DNA of 64,000 bases from Bacteroidales bacterium UBA4788 (GTDB lineage Bacteria; Bacteroidota; Bacteroidia; Bacteroidales; VadinHA17): NCBI GenBank assembly GCA_002402965.1, contig DHGW01000092.1, positions 55,779 to 119,778 on the forward strand, given 5' to 3'. Positions 25,239-33,103 of the stretch are shown here, piece after piece. A model generated the notes under the pieces. That model saw only the letters and a program-made list of their open reading frames with translations. It was not told the DNA's origin and ran no database searches. Each line of letters starts with the position of its first letter. Position 1 is the first letter of the stretch. The position numbers and the translations under genes are program-made.

Positions 25239-28200
25239 ACCAATCCCATAATAAGTGTTGCCACCAGCAGGAAGGCGAGCAGTCCTATGTACAGTTTCAC
25301 CCTGTTAAACCAAAGTGGCGTGTCATCTCCGTATATCACCAGAGCCGACCAGTAGTATGGATGCGACCTGCCCTGGTAGGCAGTTCGGAGGTATTTCAAC
25401 CGTGCGTTGCGCAGTGCGGAACTCTTTGTCTGGCCGCTTCTCATGTTCTTGTAAAAGGAGTGTATCACCTCTGATGCGGAGATGTCATCTACCGCCCACA
25501 TCGACATCACGGCCGAACGGCTTCCGGCATAGAGAAAGCCCCGTGCCAGGCTCAGTATTCCCTCTCCGCTCACAAGCATACCAGACCCGGTGTTGCAGGA
25601 GCTGAGCACAACCATCATTGCCTGAAGCGGGAGGCTGTAGACCTCGTAGGTATTGAGCATACCATCGTTGCTGCCGCCGCCGCCACCCGTAAAGAGCATC
25701 CTGGAGAAGGCAGGCCGGCTGTCGTCTACAAGTGTATGCATTGCCAGGTGAAGTATCTTGAAGTTCCCTGCTTCCCGCTTGAAGGCCTCTTCGCTTGCCC
25801 CTACACCGATGTAGGCCTTCCCTCCGCACTGGTTGACTGCATCTTCGGCCTCCAGGATGGCATATGGCAGGTCACGGATCTCTCCCCTCAATGCAGGCCA
25901 GTCAATCAGCAGCGAATCATCAATCTGCACCCCTTCATAACTGGGTGCAAAGGCAACTAGCCTGTTGTTCAGACTCCTGCTCCTCTGAATGGTCTCCGAC
26001 GAGAGAGTCACACTGTAGATATAAGAGAAACGGTATTTCTTAAGGGCAAAAGGAGCATCACGGTATAAAAGCCCGGGACTCCGGAACTCCTCCGTCACAA
26101 GGGCCTCGAACGGCAGGTATGAAAGGATGTTGTCAGGTGAGATCACTATCTTGTCACCGATGAGGTAAGGCTCAGCCGGCTCAATCAGAATCCGGTAAAG
26201 GCTGAGCGCCAGATCCATGTATTCATTGAATGGAGCACGTGAGCCACTTGTCGCCGGCGCAGTTGACAGCATGCTGCGGAATCGTTTCAGTGATGAGAAA
26301 AAGCTTGAATCGATGTCGCGGGTGATCACTTCACTCCTCCTGTGGTTGGCAACAAATATATACAGCCTTTCATCCGTCAGGACATAGCTTAAGAGGTTTG
26401 CCCTGCGGCCGATAACGCTGCTGACCTTGTTCAGAGGCGTCACCTCACTCCTGAATTTAAGGTTATAATAGGCCGGGTAATTATTCTCAAAGATTCGCAC
26501 AAGAGAGTCACGCGATCTGAGCAGCCGGAAAGTCACTCCCTCCCAGGTGGCCAGTCTCTGAGTGTCAGGCACCGCTTTCAGCTTCTCCTTAAGCATAAGA
26601 TCCTTGTAGAATCCAATCTCTCTTCTGATCTCTCCGTCAAGTTCTGTCAGCTCCCCGGGCAGGGAGAAGCGTGCGGCATTGAGCTCCCTCATGGAAGTAA
26701 GGAACCCTGCCACCTTGCTCCTTTCTGAGAATTCAAAAAGGCCGGCAAGCGACTCGCGGTCATGGTCCGCCTCATATAGTTCTGCATAATTGTCAATGAT
26801 GCCCGTATATATATCCCTGGAGTAGGAGCTGAAGCTTGTCCTGCTCTCCTCCTCGCTCATCTCCAGCCTGCGGCGGTCATACAGCGAGGTGATCCTGCTT
26901 CCGGCTGCAACAGCCTGCCTTAGGTAGTCCATATTTCTTTCTGACCGTGCAAGAGCGTTCAGGGCATCGTATCTCAATTCAAGAAGACGCAGGTCTTCTT
27001 CAGAGATGCCGTTGATCTCACCGTCATCACGGTTGCCCGGTTTGGCCGGCTCAGATGAAATGGCCATTCCCTCAGTGATAGCCAGCACCTCCTCATACCT
27101 GCCCGCATCTGTCAAAGCCTGGGCATACTTGACGGTTACAAATTTTCTCATCGAGACATCCCACGGATTTCTGCGCACATAACCGAGACACTCATCGTAA
27201 AGCGCAAGCGACCGGTCACTGTCACCAAGACTGTTGGTAATAAAGTCAGCGACCGAAACCAGCATAATGAAATATTCCCTGCTCTCCGGCCCGTAAGCGC
27301 TTCTCACCCTTTCCAGTCCTTCTTCCAGGACTTTTTCTCCTTCCTGTATCCTGCCGGCGTGAGCCAGAAAAGCTGAATAATTGATATGAAGCAGAAATTT
27401 GTCATGAGTATTCTGCCCGTCCCTGATGGCCAGTCCCATCCTGAACTGCTCCTCTGCCTCCAACGGCTGATCAAGCCTGCGGTGCACCTGGGCCATGGTA
27501 TTGTGCATCAGTATCCTTGAATCAACACTGGCGGCAGGATCCCTGTCATAGATTCTGAGTGCCTCCCTGCAGTAAACAAGTGATTTGTTGTACTCCAGCG
27601 TCCGATAGAGGCTCAGCCCTATCACGTGGTAGAGGTCAGCCTGTATCTTCGACGGAATCTCATCAGGGTATAGCCTTGAAATTTTCAGTCCTGACTCTGC
27701 CAGCTCAATTGCCTGGCCGGCGTCATTCAATTCAAGGCATATGCTGGCAAGATTGAGGTAGTTGGTTGCCAGCCCCGACGAGTCACTTCCTGAAACGGCC
27801 CTTTTGGCTTCCAGACCCCTGACTCCAAGCCCGTAGGCATGCGTATAATTCCCCAGCCTGTGGAGTGAGACAGCCATATTGCTGAGACCGTTGCCATACC
27901 TCCTGTCATAAAGAGAAAGCCTCTCCCGGAAGCTGGTGGAGACGCTGAAACAATCATAGGCACGATCGAACCTGTTCGACTGGTAATGCTGAACACCCAC
28001 AAAATAATAAGCATCCGAAAGCAGAAGGGTATCCATGATAAGTGTACCGTCAATGATTATTTCGATCTCCCCTGCCATCCTTTCCGCACCGGATGAATTT
28101 GCCCGGCGTTCAAGAAGAACGGCAAGTGAATCACTCAGCTCCCTGAGCCTCAATTCCCCCGAATCTTTCATTTCATTGCCCGCAGTGGCTTCTGAGCCAG

Positions 28201-28282
28201 ATCCCCGGGCCAAACCAGGAGTTCCGCTGATAACCGCAAAAAACAGGTATGAAACAATGAGTATGTCTGCCCTCAGACTCAT
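25217..28282 (-). CDS. Membrane-anchored TPR-CHAT protease
   Basis: A 1021-residue protein. An N-terminal signal-like segment (about 5-25) is followed by tetratricopeptide repeats from about 80 to 480, a helical linker, and a C-terminal CHAT (caspase-HetF-associated) peptidase domain at about 700-985. The catalytic dyad is present: His849 (LHLAMHTL) and Cys896 (LSSCNTGSG). One TM helix lies at about 996-1014, with a short basic tail. Signal plus C-terminal anchor places the TPRs and protease in the periplasm. CHAT domains are clan CD cysteine proteases; TPR-CHAT fusions act in other bacteria as regulated proteases. Here the substrate is unknown; candidates are the adjacent TPR membrane protein or the leader peptide. 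Confidence 0.88.
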   Translation of the reverse strand: MSLRADILIVSYLFFAVISGTPGLARGSGSEATAGNEMKDSGELRLRELSDSLAVLLERRANSSGAERMAGEIEIIIDGTLIMDTLLLSDAYYFVGVQHYQSNRFDRAYDCFSVSTSFRERLSLYDRRYGNGLSNMAVSLHRLGNYTHAYGLGVRGLEAKRAVSGSDSSGLATNYLNLASICLELNDAGQAIELAESGLKISRLYPDEIPSKIQADLYHVIGLSLYRTLEYNKSLVYCREALRIYDRDPAASVDSRILMHNTMAQVHRRLDQPLEAEEQFRMGLAIRDGQNTHDKFLLHINYSAFLAHAGRIQEGEKVLEEGLERVRSAYGPESREYFIMLVSVADFITNSLGDSDRSLALYDECLGYVRRNPWDVSMRKFVTVKYAQALTDAGRYEEVLAITEGMAISSEPAKPGNRDDGEINGISEEDLRLLELRYDALNALARSERNMDYLRQAVAAGSRITSLYDRRRLEMSEEESRTSFSSYSRDIYTGIIDNYAELYEADHDRESLAGLFEFSERSKVAGFLTSMRELNAARFSLPGELTELDGEIRREIGFYKDLMLKEKLKAVPDTQRLATWEGVTFRLLRSRDSLVRIFENNYPAYYNLKFRSEVTPLNKVSSVIGRRANLLSYVLTDERLYIFVANHRRSEVITRDIDSSFFSSLKRFRSMLSTAPATSGSRAPFNEYMDLALSLYRILIEPAEPYLIGDKIVISPDNILSYLPFEALVTEEFRSPGLLYRDAPFALKKYRFSYIYSVTLSSETIQRSRSLNNRLVAFAPSYEGVQIDDSLLIDWPALRGEIRDLPYAILEAEDAVNQCGGKAYIGVGASEEAFKREAGNFKILHLAMHTLVDDSRPAFSRMLFTGGGGGSNDGMLNTYEVYSLPLQAMMVVLSSCNTGSGMLVSGEGILSLARGFLYAGSRSAVMSMWAVDDISASEVIHSFYKNMRSGQTKSSALRNARLKYLRTAYQGRSHPYYWSALVIYGDDTPLWFNRVKLYIGLLAFLLVATLIMGLVYKGPRS

Positions 28283-28414
28283 CTGTATGGTTCTTCTTTC
28301 TTCCGCCGGTAAAAGTATAAAACAATCCGTTACAGTAACAGCAACTTTCCTGTCGTTATACAGCCCTGTTCTTCAGTATGTTGCATTTTTTTTGAAAAAA
28401 AGTCGATTTTTTCG

Positions 28415-28439
28415 TGTCACAAAAGGGCACTTTGTGACA
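28415..28439. promoter_or_regulatory. 25-bp palindrome between CHAT gene and peptide gene
   Basis: Arms TGTCACAAA and TTTGTGACA are perfect inverted repeats around a 7-base spacer. The site lies 52 bp before the peptide ATG and 132 bp from the divergent CHAT start, and is followed by GTACGGTATAAATG, a possible -10-like region. There is no TAnnTTTG box here. It looks like a binding site for a dimeric regulator controlling the peptide gene, or both genes. Confidence 0.6.
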
Positions 28440-28491
28440 TGTACGGTATAAATGACAATTAAACCCTGATTCATTAATAAAACCCAAAAAA

Positions 28492-28629
28492 ATGAAAACC
28501 CTGAAAATTGAAAACTTCTCTGATTTTGTTCTTTCAAACGAGGAAATGATTAATGTACGCGGCGGAAACGGCGGCAAAAACGATTCGGTAACTGATCCAA
28601 CCAGGCCTCCGGTGGTAATAGAGATCTGA
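28492..28629 (+). CDS. Double-glycine leader peptide (natural-product/bacteriocin-type precursor), 45 residues
   Basis: A 45-residue gene. Residues 14-25 are LSNEEMINVRGG, matching the classical LSxxELxxIxGG leader position by position, with Leu14, Ser15, Glu18, Met19, Val22, Gly24 and Gly25. The leader begins MKTLKIENFSDF, a style common in Bacteroidota precursors. Cleavage after Gly25 would release a 20-residue core that starts NGGKND and ends PPVVIEI, without cysteine, so neither lanthionine nor disulfide chemistry is expected. The C39 exporter at 22344-24530 is the natural processing partner. It lies between the divergent CHAT gene and the TPR membrane protein gene. Whether the core is a bacteriocin, a signal or something else is not known. 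Confidence 0.8.
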   Translation: MKTLKIENFSDFVLSNEEMINVRGGNGGKNDSVTDPTRPPVVIEI

Positions 28630-28817
28630 ATTGAATGACAGAGCCGGTTTTTCCGGCCAGCATATATAGCATAACGGGGGCAGATCTGCGTTAAGCAGAG
28701 ATACCCTGTCATCCGGCAGCGTGCGCGCAAGCCGGTGCAGTGCCCGGAACGGCATGCAGATGATTGTCAGCAACTATTTGGTTGATAATTTATAAGTGTG
28801 AAATAATAATATACAAG
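28630..28817 (+). other. Intergenic region after peptide gene, with small hairpin
   Basis: Contains GCCGG-T5-CCGGC (28643-28657), a short hairpin directly after the peptide stop without a following T-run. It may shield the peptide mRNA or partly attenuate read-through. The rest shows no promoter box of the TAnnTTTG type and no convincing second leader peptide in any frame. Confidence 0.35.
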
Positions 28818-29564
28818 ATGAAAACAAGGAATGTTAACAATGCCATTGAGGATTGGCTCGGCGGTCAGACAGACAAGGCCGGGGAGGAATGGCTCATCAG
28901 AGAGATGAAAAAAGACCCGGCGCTGGCAAGGGAAATCACTCTCAGGAGAAAAACAGATGAAATCCTGGCTGAAAGGCAGGTGATTGATCTAAGGAATATG
29001 CTCACGGCCATAGAGAGGAAAAAACGCTCTGCAGGCACACTCCGCAGAACTATGGTGAAGAGTGCGAAGTATGCAGCTGCAGTTGCGCTTGTTGCACTCA
29101 TCTCATCAGCTCTATACCTGGGACTGAGGCCGGGTGCATCACCTGATGAACTGTACTCTTCCTATTATTCCCGGTACGAATCACCTGGTGCCGTGAGGTC
29201 CGCCGTCAGTCCGGGCAACACATTGATGGAGAATGCCATCGCCTCCTACTCTGCAAAAGAGTATGAAAAGGCTATCATGTACCTTGAACAGGTGATAAAC
29301 ACCGGACAGGAAGGAATGGAATCGGTCTTCATGCACGGTATGGCCAACATGGAGGTGAAGAATTATCCGGTGGCGAGCAGATCATTCACCCGCGTCATCG
29401 AACACAATGACAACCTGTACCTCGAAGATGCCGAATGGTACCTGGGCCTGTGCTACATGATGACCGGCAACAAGGAAAAGGCAACGAAACAGTTTGCTGC
29501 AATAGCATCCTCCGGCAGCAGGTACAGCAAACAGGCTGTCAGACTGGCACGAAGGATTAAATAA
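28818..29564 (+). CDS. Single-pass membrane protein with C-terminal TPRs (anti-sigma-like layout)
   Basis: 248 residues when started at the ATG at 28818; 18 in-frame codons lie upstream but begin in the intergenic region. A short cytoplasmic N-terminal domain (about 1-75, with EDWLGGQTDKAGEEWLIREMKKDPALA, a helical style seen in Bacteroidota anti-sigma and related proteins) precedes a basic stretch and one TM helix at about 80-98. The outer part (about 125-245) is tetratricopeptide repeats (AIASYSAKEYEKAIMYLEQ, then YLGLCYMMTGNKEKATKQF). The cytoplasmic domain could hold the sigma factor at 24672, and the TPR side could be read or cut by the CHAT protease. Both ideas are inference. Confidence 0.75.
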   Translation: MKTRNVNNAIEDWLGGQTDKAGEEWLIREMKKDPALAREITLRRKTDEILAERQVIDLRNMLTAIERKKRSAGTLRRTMVKSAKYAAAVALVALISSALYLGLRPGASPDELYSSYYSRYESPGAVRSAVSPGNTLMENAIASYSAKEYEKAIMYLEQVINTGQEGMESVFMHGMANMEVKNYPVASRSFTRVIEHNDNLYLEDAEWYLGLCYMMTGNKEKATKQFAAIASSGSRYSKQAVRLARRIK

Positions 29565-29590
29565 ATCCACAAACCGATAAAGACATTCAT

Positions 29591-30406
29591 ATGTTCGAGA
29601 TTCTACGCAGTGCCTTCAAAGAGACGGGTATGACAGCAGCGACAGGCCATGAAAAACTGAACAAGATGATCAACAGACCAAATATACTTGCAGGCGTTTC
29701 TCATGAGGTAAGAACTCAGATGAACTCAATCGTCGCCTTTTCATACCTGATGAACAATGAGAGGTTCAGTGACAACGAAAAGCGTGAGTTCTCAGAGCAG
29801 ATAATTTCATCATGCGAACAGCTGATCGGATTGTTTGAAAATTTCTTTGACACCGCCTCCCTTGAATCAGGGTCAACAAGGGAAAATCTCCGTGAGACAG
29901 ACATTACAAGACTTTTCGAGTCCCTTACCTCAGAATTCAGGGTTTTCATGAGGAAAAAGGGACATGATAATGTCGTTCTCATCCAGGAAGACAACCTCCC
30001 GGACAAGCTGATGCTGAAGCTAGACGTGGCGAGGATAACAAGAATTATCAGCAATCTGTTCAGGGACGCACTCGACAGTACTTCTTCAGGGTTTATAAAA
30101 GTCGGGTGTACCTACAACGATGAGACAATAACATTTTACGTAAAAGATTCTGGCCAGGGTTTCCCAAGAAGTAGCAACCTGCTGCTTTCCGACAATCCTG
30201 AGATCCAACATTCCGAAAGTCAGGATACCTATTCCGCTATGAATTTAATCCTGGCCAGAAATCTTATTCTCGCAATGGAGGGCAATATCAGGGTTGAGCC
30301 CAACGATGCCGGAGGAACATCTGTATTCGTCTCTTTACCTGCCAGGGAGTGCTCTGGCTTGAAAATACTCACCGGTACCTCTTCAGAGAGTAAAATCGCA
30401 ATCTGA
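29591..30406 (+). CDS. Soluble histidine-kinase-like protein
   Basis: A 271-residue protein with no membrane segment. A dimerisation/phosphoacceptor helix has His38 in SHEVRTQMNSI, close to the HisKA consensus. A HATPase_c domain at about 110-255 has G1 motif DSGQG (186-190) and a late GGTSVFVSLPA motif. In the N-box the residue that normally is the Mg-binding Asn is Asp159 (NLFRDALDST), which may lower or alter ATPase activity. No sensor or receiver domain is present. It starts 26 bp after the TPR membrane protein gene and is followed by a terminator, so it is the last gene of that unit. Confidence 0.8.
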   Translation: MFEILRSAFKETGMTAATGHEKLNKMINRPNILAGVSHEVRTQMNSIVAFSYLMNNERFSDNEKREFSEQIISSCEQLIGLFENFFDTASLESGSTRENLRETDITRLFESLTSEFRVFMRKKGHDNVVLIQEDNLPDKLMLKLDVARITRIISNLFRDALDSTSSGFIKVGCTYNDETITFYVKDSGQGFPRSSNLLLSDNPEIQHSESQDTYSAMNLILARNLILAMEGNIRVEPNDAGGTSVFVSLPARECSGLKILTGTSSESKIAI

Positions 30407-30442
30407 TTTTCTGAAGGTTATGACTGTCTGATGTGAAAAGTC

Positions 30443-30472
30443 AGGAGGGTGGCCCAGGGCTCCCTCCTTTTT
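30443..30472 (+). terminator. Rho-independent terminator after the kinase-like gene
   Basis: AGGAGGG pairs with CCCTCCT across a 12-base loop and is followed by a run of five T. It closes the plus-strand unit of peptide, TPR protein and kinase-like gene. Confidence 0.85.
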
Positions 30473-30520
30473 CCGGTTTTCCGGCGAGCCAGCTCAGGCT
30501 ATCCTGTTAAACACTTGTTG

Positions 30521-32476
30521 TTACTTGTGTATCCCTTCTGACAGGACGGTGATCTCAGTGCGCCTGTTGAGTCTTTTGCCGGCAGGGGTGATATTGTCAG
30601 CCACTGGCGAGGTTTCGCCGTAGCCGTGTGAGAAGATACGGTCTTTGCCAATGCCTCTCTTTATCAGATACTCCCTTACCGAATTTGCTCTTCTTTCAGA
30701 AAGCCGCTGGTTATGTTCCTCACTGCCGTCTGAATCGGTATGACCGCCTATTTCAATTACCACTGAAGGATTGATCTGCATGAATTCCAGCAGTTGCTCA
30801 AGTTCAGGCATTGATGATTCAAGCAACTCCCAGGAGTCGGTGTCATAGAAGACGTTGTACATCCTCATGAACTCCCCTACTCTTACCCTGTTCAGTGGAA
30901 TGGTCTTCATGAAAGGTTCCGAAGAATCGTAACCCTCTGCAAAATCAAAGTTTTCCGAGAATATCATGTAGCCGCTGGCGGTAACATTCAGTCCGTAGCT
31001 GCTGCCCTGGGGCAGGCAGACGAAAAACTCTCCCCCGCTGTCAGTGACAGAACTGATGACATCCACTCTGTTTGTGAGATCACTCAGCTCATATTTTGCA
31101 GTGATCGGCTGCCCGGATGCCTTATCGATTACAGTGCCCTTGAAGTACAGGACAGGCTCCGGCTGAACGACCTCCGGCAGGTCAAGATAAAAGATATCCT
31201 TTCCCTTTTCCTTATCCCGGACCGAAGAGAAGTAAGCTCGTTTGCCGGATGACTCAATGACGAGTCCTGTTTCATCCGCAGGCGTATTCACAGGTGGACC
31301 CAGGTTCTCAGGGGTGCTCCATGTGGAATCACGGTTCATTGTTGTGACGTAGATATCATGCCCGCCAAATGATTCCCTGCCATTGGAGGAGAAATAGAGT
31401 GTTTTCCCGTTGAAATAGATGAATGGCGAAAACTCATCGCCAGCTGTATTGACAGCCTTTCCCGGGTTAACCGGTTTGCGCCATTTTCCGTCGTTGCTGC
31501 GTGTGGAATACCAGATATCCATCCCTCCCAGGCCCCCGGGCCTGTTACTCACAAAGAAAAGCATCCTTCCGTTCGGGCTGATGGAGGGTTGAGATTCCCA
31601 GTATGTTGAATTCAAAGGTGTGCCGAGGTTTATCCCCGGTGACCACCGGTTGCCGTCATATGATGAGAAATAAATGTCACATCTTCCCTGCCCGTCACTC
31701 CGGTCACATGCCGTGAAATACATGTATCTTCCATCGGATGAGATGGACTGTGCTCCTTCGTTTCCGGCTGTGTTAAGGGGTGCTCCGGCATTGCGGGCTG
31801 TTCTCCAGTACCCGTTGACGGCCCAGTTGCTGATATAGAAATCCTCCTGACGGTCGCGGCCGTAATCCCTTCCATAACCGGTGGCTCTCTTTACTTCGCG
31901 CGTAAAAATCAGCTGTTGGCCGTCACCTGTTACCGAAGGCCAGTATTCGTCAAGAAGGGTGTTTACCGAATCGCCTGCACTGACCGGGTCAGCATCAAAG
32001 AGGGAACGCGGAAAAGAAAGTGCAAAACGGCAGCTGACGATCATCTTTTCCGCCTCGCTTCGCAGCCTCGCCGTGGCTCCCTGCTGGCTCAGGTAGGCCT
32101 CAAGATGCTTCATTGCTTCGAAATATCTTCCCATCCTCATCTCAGCCTTTCCAAGACTGAAAAGAGCTGGCGGAAAGTAGAGTGAATCGATTTCCACTGC
32201 TGCACGGTAATGGGTCACCGACTTCTCCCAGTCGCCAGTGTCAGAATAGAGCTGGCCAAGCAGTATATGTGCCTCGTAAAACCTGCTGTCTTCCCTTACT
32301 GCCAGCCTTAAGTTGCTCTCCGCCCTGTCGTAATAGAGCAACTCGTAATCCCTCTTTCCCTGATCATAGTATTTAAGTGCCCTGTTGGAACGGGTGTGCA
32401 GTGACTGGCCCGTGACTACGCACTGGCTCAGAATGATCATCAAAAGCAGGACTGTAATGTTTGTTCTTACTCTCAT
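30521..32476 (-). CDS. PorE-like protein: TPR, WD40-like propeller, CRD and OmpA domains
   Basis: A 651-residue exported protein (signal 1-24). Domains in order: TPRs (about 30-150), a PD40/WD40-like beta-propeller (about 180-430; repeated DGRYMYFTA, NGRMLFFVSN, NGKTLYFSSN units), a carboxypeptidase-regulatory-like domain (about 445-530) and a C-terminal OmpA-type peptidoglycan-binding domain (about 540-651, IGGHTDSDGSEEHNQRLSERR). This is the domain order of PorE, a type IX secretion protein of Porphyromonas, although related proteins exist outside that system. A possible lipobox Cys lies at residue 19 (ILSQC) but with an unusual Gln before it. The start directly abuts the queE stop. Confidence 0.85.
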   Translation of the reverse strand: MRVRTNITVLLLMIILSQCVVTGQSLHTRSNRALKYYDQGKRDYELLYYDRAESNLRLAVREDSRFYEAHILLGQLYSDTGDWEKSVTHYRAAVEIDSLYFPPALFSLGKAEMRMGRYFEAMKHLEAYLSQQGATARLRSEAEKMIVSCRFALSFPRSLFDADPVSAGDSVNTLLDEYWPSVTGDGQQLIFTREVKRATGYGRDYGRDRQEDFYISNWAVNGYWRTARNAGAPLNTAGNEGAQSISSDGRYMYFTACDRSDGQGRCDIYFSSYDGNRWSPGINLGTPLNSTYWESQPSISPNGRMLFFVSNRPGGLGGMDIWYSTRSNDGKWRKPVNPGKAVNTAGDEFSPFIYFNGKTLYFSSNGRESFGGHDIYVTTMNRDSTWSTPENLGPPVNTPADETGLVIESSGKRAYFSSVRDKEKGKDIFYLDLPEVVQPEPVLYFKGTVIDKASGQPITAKYELSDLTNRVDVISSVTDSGGEFFVCLPQGSSYGLNVTASGYMIFSENFDFAEGYDSSEPFMKTIPLNRVRVGEFMRMYNVFYDTDSWELLESSMPELEQLLEFMQINPSVVIEIGGHTDSDGSEEHNQRLSERRANSVREYLIKRGIGKDRIFSHGYGETSPVADNITPAGKRLNRRTEITVLSEGIHK

Positions 32477-33103
32477 TCAGGGAATATGCATGAATTTATG
32501 TGCCTGAAGGGAAACTCTCCATCCGGGGTTTTTCTTTACGTATTCTGTTATTTCCGCAATTATCTCACTGTAACGGCTCCACTCAGGTTGCAGTAGAAGC
32601 TGGCAGCCTGGCTTCACCTTCTCTTTATATATCTCGGCATCCTCAAAATCAGTGCCACCCTGTATTACCACCTTTAGCTCATCTGCCAGGGGCAATATCC
32701 CCGGGAGCGGAGGAGAGCCCCTTTTAGGCGACAGGGTGATCCAGTCCCATGATCCCGTAAGGGGGAATGCACCGGAAGTCTCAAGGTATGTCTTGATTCC
32801 CTTTGATCTAAGCAGTTCGCATAACGGACCCATATCCCACATCAGAGGTTCACCGCCGGTGACCACAACCGAATCGGCCCCTGCCGCAAGGACGTTCGAC
32901 GCTATGACATCTATCCCCACCATAGGGTGCAATCCGGCATCCCATGAATATTTGGTATCACACCAGCTGCAGCATATGTCGCATCCGCCAACCCTGATGA
33001 AATAAGCGGCCTTGCCAGTGTTGCACCCCTCGCCCTGGATGGAGTAGAATTCCTCCACAAGTGGCAGCCTGTGCCCGTCAGTAACCGGACTACTTCTTTT
33101 CAT
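32477..33103 (-). CDS. queE: 7-carboxy-7-deazaguanine synthase
   Basis: A 208-residue radical-SAM enzyme that makes the deazaguanine ring in queuosine and related modified-base biosynthesis. The cluster motif is Cys-x3-Cys-x2-Cys in GGCDICCSWCDTKYSWD, near residue 37. The N-terminal VEEFYSIQGEGCNTGK and the GGEP motif (VVVTGGEPLMWD) are diagnostic. Its ATG overlaps the alkaline phosphatase stop by 4 bp, so it sits inside a phosphatase operon rather than with other queuosine genes. I see no queC, queD or queF in the window. Confidence 0.94.
   Translation of the reverse strand: MKRSSPVTDGHRLPLVEEFYSIQGEGCNTGKAAYFIRVGGCDICCSWCDTKYSWDAGLHPMVGIDVIASNVLAAGADSVVVTGGEPLMWDMGPLCELLRSKGIKTYLETSGAFPLTGSWDWITLSPKRGSPPLPGILPLADELKVVIQGGTDFEDAEIYKEKVKPGCQLLLQPEWSRYSEIIAEITEYVKKNPGWRVSLQAHKFMHIP

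Noticed and set aside
28356..28730. 124-residue open frame on the minus strand over the peptide gene
   Set aside because: It runs antisense across the leader-peptide gene and palindrome, has no promoter box and a composition unlike its neighbours; the plus-strand peptide is far better supported.
28630..28817. Possible second leader peptide after the first
   Set aside because: Only frames of 19 and 13 codons exist, with no GG leader pattern.
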